From: JBAWXE01 sp037144255
GTDB taxonomy: Bacteria; Bacteroidota; Bacteroidia; Chitinophagales; Chitinophagaceae
Length of the DNA: 6,232 nucleotides
Direction: 5' to 3'
Assembly (NCBI GenBank): GCA_037144255.1
Contig: JBAWXE010000129.1
Location: 1 to 6,232 of the forward strand
A model generated the notes under the pieces. It was not told the DNA's origin. It searched no databases and saw only the letters and a list, made by a program, of their open reading frames with translations. Numbering within the stretch: position 1 is the first letter of the stretch; each line of letters opens with the position of its first letter. A program made the translations under genes and the position numbers. Positions 1 to 4,932 of the stretch are shown piece after piece.

Positions 1-365
1 GTACTAAGTCCTACAATTTTAATCTCAACATTGTATCGTGTGTCTCATCTACTTTAGGAGCATATAGCATCAGCGACCAATGTGCAAGTACCAATAACTA
101 TACGGATACTGTATTGATGGCTCCGGGAAGTGCTAATACTGTGATGATGAAGAATTTTGACCAAACAGGCCATACGGCTTATTTAACTATTAACTGCGCT
201 AGTGGTACTATCAATATGAGCCAGCAGCTGATCAATGGAATTACGTATTCTGGCTCAGGGAATTTCTATATCTCATCCAGCCGAACTATATACCTCAGTG
301 TTACTAAGTATACTGCATCCTCTGGTTATTCATATTGTTCCATGAATATGAACGGGATCAACTAA
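1..365 (+). CDS. C-terminal part of a small secreted or lipoprotein-type beta-rich protein (5' truncated)
   Basis: The reading frame is open from position 3, the left edge of the window, to the TAA at 363-365, giving about 120 residues of a C-terminus. The in-frame TTG/ATG codons at 114-119 are not taken as the start because coherent coding sequence continues upstream of them. The visible part is rich in Ser, Thr, Asn, Tyr and Gly, with alternating hydrophobic residues typical of beta strands. It has four cysteines (in VSC, DQC, NCAS and SYCS), which could pair in an oxidising envelope. The order 'GAYSISDQC - YTDTV - MMKNF - TINCASGTI - QLINGITYSGSG - YCSM' resembles the C-terminal domain of short secreted proteins and lipoproteins that I know from Chitinophagaceae; this is recollection of a pattern, not a database match. 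There is no T9SS sorting domain at the end. The signal peptide or lipobox would lie left of the window. No function can be assigned. Confidence 0.7.
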   Translation, partial: TKSYNFNLNIVSCVSSTLGAYSISDQCASTNNYTDTVLMAPGSANTVMMKNFDQTGHTAYLTINCASGTINMSQQLINGITYSGSGNFYISSSRTIYLSVTKYTASSGYSYCSMNMNGIN

Positions 366-513
366 CCATTCTTATTGAGTAATCCATCTCCCCTTAAATC
401 CTTGCCTGTAGGCATTCACAAGCTTTTAATAAAGTTTGGCAAGGTATTTGTTATTATTATCGTAAGTGGCTGCAACTTAGCGATCTGTAATTAATAATTA
501 TCAAATTTTAAAA

Positions 514-520
514 GAGGGGG
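514..520 (+). promoter_or_regulatory. Purine-rich ribosome binding site before the first 93-residue protein
   Basis: GAGGGGG lies six bases before the ATG at 527 and fixes that codon as the start. A second ATG at 531 is out of frame. A run this G-rich is unusual here: the other starts seen in full in the window (1003, 2587, 2871, 3447) have only A/T-rich leaders without a clear Shine-Dalgarno sequence, as is common in Bacteroidetes. Confidence 0.5.
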
Positions 521-526
521 TAGTGG

Positions 527-808
527 ATGTATGTAAAATTCAACAATCAAGCAGCGGCATTATATCAAAATGCTGCAACACAAAAGGAAAATAACATCAC
601 AAGTGTTTCTATAGTTCTGGGCCCGGTCTACGCATTACAAAGATGGATGAGAATAAGGGCAATCAATAAACGGATACGCAAGGTGCAGATAATGCATAAT
701 CAACACATTTGGGATATAGTACATCAGAATCCTAACCATGTATCGATACAGCGAAAGGCATACGAACAGCATGCTATTGCTAGAATGGAGCGGTTCAAAA
801 TATTCTGA
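527..808 (+). CDS. Small basic helical protein of unknown family, paralogue 1 of a tandem pair
   Basis: I do not recognise this 93-residue protein. It has no signal peptide and no clear membrane segment, so it is probably cytoplasmic. It is strongly basic: about 14 Lys/Arg against 4 Asp/Glu. Residues about 34-66 and 73-91 look like two amphipathic helices separated by a polar turn (HQNPNH, 66-71). It is clearly paralogous to the protein encoded at 1003-1284: residues 41-91 align without gaps to residues 42-92 of that protein with 21 of 51 identities, including RAI (44-46), RIR (49-51), Q54, W62, V65, H71, SI (73-74), R76, E80, AI (83-84), R86, ER (88-89) and K91. The N-termini share only MY, an Asn-rich stretch and NAAT. 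The gene has its own ribosome binding site and ends 23 bases before a strong terminator, so it forms a single-gene unit. A nucleic-acid-binding role would fit the charge, but that is inference only. Confidence 0.72.
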   Translation: MYVKFNNQAAALYQNAATQKENNITSVSIVLGPVYALQRWMRIRAINKRIRKVQIMHNQHIWDIVHQNPNHVSIQRKAYEQHAIARMERFKIF

Positions 809-831
809 AGGTTTACTCCTAAAGCAGCCAT

Positions 832-859
832 AAGCACAGCATTTAGCTGTGCTTTTTTT
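832..859 (+). terminator. Intrinsic terminator of the first 93-residue protein gene
   Basis: A 9-bp perfect stem, AAGCACAGC (832-840) with GCTGTGCTT (846-854), has a 5-base loop ATTTA and is followed by seven T residues (853-859). It begins 23 bases after the stop codon. The position separates this gene from its paralogue and implies that the second copy needs its own promoter. Confidence 0.9.
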
Positions 860-947
860 ATTGGCTCAATCGCCATTAACAATGGGATAACGTATGTTAT
901 AGGCTCATTAACGGCTGGTTATTCGCTTGCTAAACAGGCTCAAAAAC

Positions 948-979
948 TTGGCATGGGCAGTGTTGAGATAGTACATTTG
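948..979 (+). promoter_or_regulatory. Bacteroidetes-type promoter for the second 93-residue protein gene
   Basis: TACATTTG (972-979) is an exact match to the Bacteroidetes -7 element TAnnTTTG. A TTG at 948-950 lies 21 bases upstream, near the usual position of the -33 element. Transcription would begin a few bases after 979, leaving a leader of about 15-20 bases before the ATG at 1003. The site lies downstream of the terminator at 832-859, where a separate promoter is expected. Confidence 0.6.
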
Positions 980-1002
980 TTTCATCATCTAAAAACAAAG
1001 CC

Positions 1003-1284
1003 ATGTATCTCAATTACAAAAACAACTTAGCTACTTACAATGCTGCAACCCTCAGCTGGGAATTAGAAAAGGAAGTAAAAAGGATATCTTTAAAAATAGA
1101 CCTGAAAGGTGCTATTGTAAAGATGATACGCAACAGGGCAATCGATGAAAGAATACGCCGCATACAGGTTGCCAAATCAATAGCGGTATGGAATACAGTA
1201 AACGAGAGTGCTACCCATATTTCTATCAGAAGAGTATCTGCTGAGAGACGTGCTATCCACAGACTGGAAAGATTAAAGTATTAA
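1003..1284 (+). CDS. Small basic helical protein of unknown family, paralogue 2 of a tandem pair
   Basis: This 93-residue protein is the paralogue of the one encoded at 527-808; the two share the C-terminal core (residues 42-92 here) at 21 of 51 identities with no gaps. It is even richer in charge, with about 20 Lys/Arg against 9 Asp/Glu. The conserved positions are RAI (45-47), RIR (50-52), Q55, W63, V66, H72, SI (74-75), R77, E81, AI (84-85), R87, ER (89-90) and K92, again arranged as two helices around a polar turn (NESATH, 67-72). The start is the ATG at 1003 after an A-rich leader with no clear Shine-Dalgarno sequence. The N-terminal 40 residues differ strongly from the first copy, so the conserved unit is the helical hairpin. 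Its own promoter and terminator make it a separate transcription unit. Function unknown. Confidence 0.75.
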   Translation: MYLNYKNNLATYNAATLSWELEKEVKRISLKIDLKGAIVKMIRNRAIDERIRRIQVAKSIAVWNTVNESATHISIRRVSAERRAIHRLERLKY

Positions 1285-1310
1285 TAAAGATTTTCATTGT
1301 ATAGTTTTTA

Positions 1311-1340
1311 TAGGGCTGCCTTTGGCAGCCCTACTTTTTT
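1311..1340 (+). terminator. Intrinsic terminator of the second 93-residue protein gene
   Basis: A 10-bp perfect GC-rich stem, TAGGGCTGCC (1311-1320) with GGCAGCCCTA (1324-1333), has a TTT loop and is followed by CTTTTTT. It starts 26 bases after the stop codon. There is no T-run on the opposite strand, so it acts only on rightward transcription. Confidence 0.9.
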
Positions 1341-1353
1341 GTAAATAGTGTAT

Positions 1354-1392
1354 TAATAAGTTGGGCGGCCAGCATGGCCGCCCAACTTATTA
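1354..1392. repeat. 17-bp perfect palindrome between convergent genes, possible bidirectional transcription barrier
   Basis: The arms 1354-1370 and 1376-1392 (TAATAAGTTGGGCGGCC and its exact complement) flank a 5-base loop AGCAT. The stem has a GC core of ten bases and an AT-rich outer part, but neither strand has a T-run after it. It sits between the rightward terminator at 1311-1340 and the end of the leftward gene at 1415, where it is the only candidate terminator for that gene. It could also be a copy of a dispersed palindromic repeat. Confidence 0.75.
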
Positions 1393-1414
1393 GGAGCAAG
1401 AGTCTTTAAAATAA

Positions 1415-2587
1415 TTAGTTCTCTATGCTCAATGCTTTTACAGTTACTTGTTGGCCATTGTTATTGAGGCGTACATAGTAAATGCCTTTTGCTAAAGGTG
1501 CAGATAAATGGATATCAGCTTGATCGGCATTGAGAGTAAGGGTGTTATTTGCTATTACCTGACCCATGATATTGATGAGCTCGTAAGACCATGTACCAGC
1601 AGCAGCAGATGGAACTGCTACATGAATGGTATTGCCTGTAAGTGGGTTAGGGTAGATATTAATATTATCGTTGTAAGCAATAGAAGATATAGAAAGAGGT
1701 ATGCGTTCGTAGTGGATAGTAGCGGCAGATACAGTGTCAAAAACATTGTTAGTGAAAGTAAAGCTACCTAATGGAACTATCTCGTTGGCACGATAGAAGT
1801 CCATAGTATAAGTATAAGTAAGCTGACCTTGGGAAACACCTGCAGCTGTTAATAAAGCAGCCGGAGCAGGAGTGCCATTTACGAAAATGCTATCCTGTTG
1901 TATATTCACACGTTTTACCTGTAATACCGGGAAATATTGTGAGCCACCTGTAGTGCCCACTTTTACTGACATAGAACCCCAACCAACAACAGTATCTGTT
2001 TCGGTAATATGAGATCTGAATTGTGTAGGTGCATTATTATAAACAGGGAAACCACTCACCAAATACAAAAGGGTAGCGTTAACATTGGTAGTATAAGCAT
2101 TAGACCAATTTCTGCCTAAAGTAGCAGGGAAAGGTAATACAGTATCCGGAGCAGTCAGTATCACATCCTGATTAAGTGTAGTGAGTGTATCGCCAGCAGT
2201 ACCTAAGTAATTGGCTTGGTGTGGAACGTGAAAACCAAAATTAACGATACCGGTAGCAGTATTAGAATAGAAAGCATTGAAACCACCTGCACCCAAGCTA
2301 TCATAGTATGCAGCAGAAGTGAAGGCACTACCAGATGGTACTGCTACATGGTATACTGAACTACTACCTACAGTATAAACCATACCTGAAAGGTTCCACA
2401 TGGCATTGGTAGCAGGTTGTAAATTAGGGTATACCGATGCACTGCTATCGTTCCTTAAAGAATCATTGGTACCGATATATGCAGCATTTGTAGGCATGTT
2501 GCTAGAACTGAGCGTGATCTGAGCTGACGCTTGCGAACTGCAAAATAATGATGCAGCCATTAATAGAGTAAAGATCTGTGTCTTCAT
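1415..2587 (-). CDS. Secreted protein with T9SS type A sorting domain
   Basis: This 390-residue protein starts with a classical signal peptide (MKTQ, hydrophobic core IFTLLMAASLF, likely cleavage after SSQASA at about residue 22). Residues 23-300 are rich in Ser, Thr, Asn, Ala, Gly and aromatic residues, have no cysteine in the mature chain, and read as a beta-sheet surface domain that I do not recognise. The C-terminal 80 residues are a T9SS type A sorting domain: YPNP at 312-315, the INIMGQVI block around 337-344, and LAKGIYYVRL at 365-374, followed by the final strands ending in LSIEN. In this family the domain directs export through the type IX machinery and is then removed as the protein is released or anchored at the cell surface. 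The start at 2587 is preferred because it directly precedes the signal peptide; the leader is AT-rich without a Shine-Dalgarno sequence. The gene is a single unit, convergent with the small basic protein genes and divergent from the transporter operon. The cargo function is unknown. Confidence 0.9.
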   Translation of the reverse strand: MKTQIFTLLMAASLFCSSQASAQITLSSSNMPTNAAYIGTNDSLRNDSSASVYPNLQPATNAMWNLSGMVYTVGSSSVYHVAVPSGSAFTSAAYYDSLGAGGFNAFYSNTATGIVNFGFHVPHQANYLGTAGDTLTTLNQDVILTAPDTVLPFPATLGRNWSNAYTTNVNATLLYLVSGFPVYNNAPTQFRSHITETDTVVGWGSMSVKVGTTGGSQYFPVLQVKRVNIQQDSIFVNGTPAPAALLTAAGVSQGQLTYTYTMDFYRANEIVPLGSFTFTNNVFDTVSAATIHYERIPLSISSIAYNDNINIYPNPLTGNTIHVAVPSAAAGTWSYELINIMGQVIANNTLTLNADQADIHLSAPLAKGIYYVRLNNNGQQVTVKALSIEN

Positions 2588-2661
2588 ACGTTATAAATTA
2601 TTAGGTAGTTTTATTATGCGTAAAAATATTGCATTTTCATTAGATAAATCTCAATGAATTA

Positions 2662-2688
2662 CAAATAAATACTTAAAATGTTAGTCAA
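2662..2688 (-). promoter_or_regulatory. Possible promoter of the T9SS protein gene ending at 1415
   Basis: On the minus strand, TTTATTTG (2669-2662) matches TAnnTTTG with one mismatch, and TTG (2688-2686, in TTGAC) lies 16 bases upstream. This would give a leader of about 70 bases before the start at 2587. The match is imperfect in an AT-rich spacer, so it is only a candidate. Confidence 0.3.
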
Positions 2689-2799
2689 GCGAAGTGTGTA
2701 ATGCGTTGATAATTGATGTATGTACATATATATATGATATAATGTGTTGTCAATCCTGAGTAAATATGCAGAAACAGAGGCTCATAATGTCTTGCAAAA

Positions 2800-2827
2800 T
2801 TGTATTTTAGCCATGTTATTGATTTTG
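2800..2827 (+). promoter_or_regulatory. Possible promoter of the YeeE/YedE-type operon
   Basis: TTG (2800-2802) is followed after 17 bases by TGATTTTG (2820-2827), which differs from TAnnTTTG by one base. The start codon at 2871 would follow a leader of about 35-40 bases. No inverted repeat for a dedicated regulator is obvious beside it. The rest of the 2588-2870 spacer is AT-rich, with an alternating AT tract near 2725-2743. Confidence 0.35.
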
Positions 2828-2870
2828 ATTTGAGAATCAGTATTGAGTAGCGTGCTCTAAACCAATATTT

Positions 2871-3437
2871 ATGCATTTTTGGAATCATCCCTGGCCCTGG
2901 TATATAGCAGGGCCGTTATTAGGTCTGACAGTACCACTGTTACTGCTGATTGGGAATAAGCCTTTTGGTGCCAGTGCAATATTCAGGCATTTGTGTGCTA
3001 TAGTGATACAAAAAAAGGAGTGGAAGTACTTTAAATATGACTGGAGCAAAGAGAGTTGGAATTTCTATTTTATTGGTGGAATTGTATTGGGTGGAGCTAT
3101 AGCAGCTACATTGATACCTAATTTGGGTGAGCTGAAATTGCATCCTTATTTGGTGGACTTGTATCATGGATTGGGGATAAACGATTTTTCGCAAGGAGTG
3201 CCTAAGCAGATATTCAATATGGAAGGCCTGCGTAATGTTGAAGGAATAGTGTTTGTGTTGGCCGGAGGTTTTATGGTGGGTTTCGGATCGAGGTATGCCG
3301 GTGGTGATAATTCGGGACATATGATATTAGGGGTAGCTAGATTGAACAAGCCTAGTATCATTACTACAGCTTGTTTTTTTGTAGGAGGGTATATAGGTGC
3401 ACATTATATCGTACCATTCATTCTTAAAGTAGTATAA
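2871..3437 (+). CDS. YeeE/YedE-family (Sulf_transp) membrane protein, first half of a split transporter, with signature cysteine replaced
   Basis: This 188-residue membrane protein matches the N-terminal half of the split YeeE/YedE transporters of Bacteroidetes. These belong to the family of the thiosulfate transporter YeeE and act in the inner membrane. The family hallmarks are visible: the N-terminal PWPWYIAGPLLGLTVPLLLL (residues 7-26), FGASAIFRHLCA (32-43; the family has GISS.FRH.CA), KYDW (55-58), and GFGSRYAGGDNSGH (137-150) followed by a last membrane segment. Hydrophobic segments lie at about 11-28, 63-83, 123-140 and 162-185, with a short re-entrant stretch after 141. The family normally reads GGCTSGH at 144-150; here it is GGDNSGH, with Asp146 (codon GAT at 3306-3308) in place of the cysteine. 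Cys42 and Cys168 remain. The length is normal and there is no frameshift, so this is not decay. The start at 2871 is supported by the conserved PWPWY N-terminus. Its partner is encoded 9 bases downstream. Family assignment is firm; the substrate is open because of the missing cysteine. Confidence 0.87.
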   Translation: MHFWNHPWPWYIAGPLLGLTVPLLLLIGNKPFGASAIFRHLCAIVIQKKEWKYFKYDWSKESWNFYFIGGIVLGGAIAATLIPNLGELKLHPYLVDLYHGLGINDFSQGVPKQIFNMEGLRNVEGIVFVLAGGFMVGFGSRYAGGDNSGHMILGVARLNKPSIITTACFFVGGYIGAHYIVPFILKVV

Positions 3438-3446
3438 GACAAGTGT

Positions 3447-3959
3447 ATGAAGATAAGGACCATTAACAGACGTATGGGCAAATCGGAGTCGGATATTGAA
3501 ATCCGTTCACTGAGCAGATCTTTTTCGTTGCCAGATGACCCCCACCCCTGGAGCACTGCCCTGATGTATGTACTGGTAGGTGTGTTGGTAGGTATAGTTA
3601 TGGTGAAAGGGCAGATCATATCATGGTTAAAAGTGCAGGAGATGTTCATGCTGAAATCTATGCAATTGCCACTGACATTTGGTAGTGCTATATTGGTAGC
3701 ATTCATATCAATAGTGATCATACAACAGCGGAAAATAAAAACACTAGAAGGTAAGGATATCTATTTTCCGAGATATAAAGTGACAAAGGGAAACTATATA
3801 GGTGGTGTGATAGCCGGTGTGGGATGGTCGCTAACAGGTGGCGGACCTGCTGCACTGTTTGCCATGAGCGGTACAGGTGCTGTGGTAATGGGTGTGGCAT
3901 TGCTGATGGCAATGGTAGGAACATGGATGTTTGGAGCAGTAAGGGATAGTTTGCCATAG
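3447..3959 (+). CDS. YeeE/YedE-like second half (DUF6691-type) of a split transporter, cysteine-free
   Basis: This 170-residue membrane protein matches the C-terminal half partner of split YeeE/YedE systems. Conserved blocks are YVLVGVLVGIVMVKGQIISW (41-60; the family has G..FGI.M.KSE.ISW), the segment around EMFMLKSMQL (65-74), and the glycine-rich GVGWSLTGGGPAALFAMSGTG (124-144) with a final membrane helix ending in GTWMFGAVRD (158-167). Family members read TGACPGP where this one has TGGGPAA (130-136), so the cysteine is Gly133. The whole protein lacks cysteine. Membrane segments are at about 37-53, 76-92 and 142-165, with a short hydrophobic stretch at 117-137. It carries a charged 30-residue N-terminal extension (Arg/Lys, Ser and Asp rich) before HPW that I do not recall in the usual, shorter partners. 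The ATG at 3474 (Met10) is an alternative start. It lies 9 bases after the first half, so the two are co-transcribed and presumably assemble. No rhodanese, persulfide dioxygenase or regulator gene, often found beside such pairs, is present in the window. Confidence 0.85.
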   Translation: MKIRTINRRMGKSESDIEIRSLSRSFSLPDDPHPWSTALMYVLVGVLVGIVMVKGQIISWLKVQEMFMLKSMQLPLTFGSAILVAFISIVIIQQRKIKTLEGKDIYFPRYKVTKGNYIGGVIAGVGWSLTGGGPAALFAMSGTGAVVMGVALLMAMVGTWMFGAVRDSLP

Positions 3960-3984
3960 GGGTTTGAATTTTTCAAGATAATGT

Positions 3985-4019
3985 ATGGGATGTTCTGAAG
4001 AAGAGTATCCCATTTTTTT
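3985..4019 (+). terminator. Intrinsic terminator of the YeeE/YedE-type operon
   Basis: ATGGGATGTTC (3985-3995) pairs with GAGTATCCCAT (4003-4013), an 11-bp stem with two G-T pairs and a 7-base loop, and runs straight into seven T residues (4013-4019). It begins 26 bases after the stop codon and closes the two-gene operon. Confidence 0.88.
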
Positions 4020-4034
4020 AGTATTGACATATTT

Positions 4035-4091
4035 TTTAAGTGATTGATAATGATTGCTTTGTAGGTTACAGTACTACCCATTTGGGTTACA
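4035..4091 (+). repeat. Left copy of a diverged direct repeat
   Basis: It shares three anchors in the same order with 4421-4531: TTTAAGTGATTGAT (4035-4048 here, 4421-4434 there; 14 of 14 bases), GGTTAC (4064-4069) and CATTTGGGTTACA (4079-4091 here, 4519-4531 there; 13 of 13). The sequence between anchors has diverged and is shorter here. Confidence 0.55.
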
Positions 4092-4129
4092 TTCGTTTCT
4101 CATTTAGTTCTCATTGGTATTAAATTCTT

Positions 4130-4163
4130 CTTTTGTTCTTTTCTCTTGAAAAAGAACCAAAAG
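4130..4163. repeat. Inverted repeat with a near-perfect 13-bp stem
   Basis: CTTTTGTTCTTTT (4130-4142) pairs with AAAAGAACCAAAAG (4150-4163), with a single extra C in the right arm and a 7-base loop. The right arm can also form GAAC/GTTC (4154-4157 with 4163-4166). Sequence of this kind, running on into AAAACTTTCAAGC, resembles a dispersed intergenic element I associate with Chitinophagaceae genomes. That is recollection and was not checked. Confidence 0.6.
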
Positions 4164-4365
4164 TTCAAGGCAGGTAGAAAAAAGCTAAAAACCTCTGCTG
4201 CTAGACTAAAACTTTCAAGCCCAAACCTATAACAAATTCATAAGGGAGAGCGAATGTGTGTGATACAATAACATTGAGCTGAAGCATCACCTGAAAGTTT
4301 TTTAATGCCGAGCTGTCTGATTTTCTTAACGTTTTTTTCTAAATGTCTTGTTAGCTAGTAGGTGT

Positions 4366-4404
4366 TGCAGAAAAACGTAATGTTACATTTTTCTGCACTT
4401 TTTT
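4366..4404 (+). terminator. Terminator-like hairpin inside the gene-free spacer
   Basis: TGCAGAAAAA (4366-4375) pairs perfectly with TTTTTCTGCA (4388-4397). The stem extends inward past one mismatch through GTAA (4377-4380) with TTAC (4383-4386), and it is followed by CTTTTTT (4398-4404). No gene ends just upstream, so it either belongs to an unannotated short transcript or to a mobile repeat. The left arm (4369-4380) can alternatively pair with TTAACGTTTTTTTCT at 4326-4340. Confidence 0.5.
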
Positions 4405-4420
4405 ATGGTTACATGAGAAG

Positions 4421-4531
4421 TTTAAGTGATTGATTGTGATAGTGTTGCGGTTTTTCAAAGGTTACCCCGAAACGAGTTCGGGACTCCCCAAATCTGTTTA
4501 TTTATTTATTGAGGGTCGCATTTGGGTTACA
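4421..4531 (+). repeat. Right copy of a diverged direct repeat, interrupted by a palindromic element
   Basis: It shares three ordered anchors with 4035-4091 but is about 54 bases longer. Much of the extra length is a stretch after the GGTTAC anchor (4460-4465 region) that contains the CCCGAA/TTCGGG palindrome at 4466-4482. Together the two copies frame the hairpin-rich block 4092-4420. Confidence 0.5.
4466..4482. repeat. Short palindromic element CCCGAA-ACGAG-TTCGGG
   Basis: Perfect 6-bp GC-rich arms (4466-4471 and 4477-4482) surround a 5-base loop. It is flanked by C-rich sequence (GGTTACC and ACTCCCC) in otherwise AT-rich DNA. It has no T-run and no adjoining gene end, so it looks like an extragenic palindrome rather than a terminator. 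Confidence 0.55.
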
Positions 4532-4580
4532 GTCTAACATTTGAATTAGTGTTATAAGAGCTGATCGCAAGGGCTCGGGA

Positions 4581-4605
4581 GATTGCGGGTCAAGCCCGCA
4601 ATGAC
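4581..4605. repeat. REP-like palindrome, copy 1 (GATTGCGGGTC / CCCGCAATGAC)
   Basis: The perfect 8-bp arms ATTGCGGG (4582-4589) and CCCGCAAT (4595-4602) have a 5-base loop TCAAG. A related, less symmetric copy lies at 4933-4959. GATTGCGGGTC...GCAATGAC palindromes of this form occur as dispersed extragenic repeats in many bacteria (general knowledge). Seven T residues follow a few bases later (4609-4615), which would allow weak terminator activity on the plus strand. Confidence 0.65.
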
Positions 4606-4613
4606 AGCTTTTT

Positions 4614-4679
4614 TTACCGAATTGTTTCCGATCCATTACCGATGGATTACCGATTTTTTACCGAATGATTACCGATAAG
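4614..4679 (+). repeat. Six-unit 11-bp tandem array, heptamer TTACCGA plus variable 4-nt spacer
   Basis: Six units follow each other with an exact 11-base period, starting at 4614, 4625, 4636, 4647, 4658 and 4669. Each begins with TTACCGA; the second has one change (TTTCCGA). The 4-base spacers are attg, tcca, tgga, tttt, atga and taag, so they are not conserved. A conserved heptamer with free spacers at one helical turn is the geometry of operators bound by OmpR/PhoB-type regulators or by SARP activators, and it is not what a recent simple duplication would leave. No start codon lies close by on either strand, so the regulated target, if any, is unclear. It could equally be an old microsatellite-like repeat. 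Confidence 0.85.
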
Positions 4680-4932
4680 AATGATAGACACATGAAAAGA
4701 AAAATTGTGTGTCATGAACCAGCATCCTCCTACACTAAGGCTTCGGTGGACAAAGTAAAGATACGAAATGGGGGTAGGGGCTAACAAATATTTGTTTCCT
4801 CATTATAGAGGGAGTTTATTACCATAATCAGGAGATTTGATAGATAGTAATAATAAGCAATTGAATGAGGAATGCCGGTAACCAACCAGCTGATAGAGCA
4901 GTGATGAATTAGTTACTTGTATAATTATGTAA

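Noticed and set aside
400..444. Inverted repeat CCTTGCC (400-406) with GGCAAGG (438-444) after the first partial gene, as a terminator.
   Set aside because: The loop is 31 bases and no proper T-run follows, so terminator function is not supported.
809..1030. A 73-codon stop-free stretch directly after, and in frame with, the TGA of the first 93-residue protein, with a fairly protein-like translation.
   Set aside because: It runs through a strong intrinsic terminator, has no credible start codon near its beginning, contains the promoter of the next gene and overlaps that gene's start. A stretch of this length is not rare by chance over six frames.
2706..2743. A TTGATA/TATAAT-like sigma-70 promoter in the alternating AT tract.
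   Set aside because: The spacing is wrong (26 bases), and Bacteroidetes primary sigma factors use TTG/TAnnTTTG; low-complexity AT DNA gives TATAAT easily.
2685..2888. A 67-codon minus-strand frame in the divergent spacer.
   Set aside because: It overlaps the start of the transporter gene and its putative promoter, and its translation is rich in Tyr, Ile and His with no domain-like pattern, as expected from AT-rich spacer DNA.
2940..4081. Several minus-strand frames opposite the transporter genes.
   Set aside because: The plus-strand frames match conserved membrane proteins, and the minus-strand translations show only complementary-strand composition (Pro, Ser, Thr, His rich).
4880..4910. 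AGCTGATAGAGCA resembling a tRNA D-arm.
   Set aside because: No anticodon arm, T-arm (GTTCGA) or acceptor stem can be found at the required distances.
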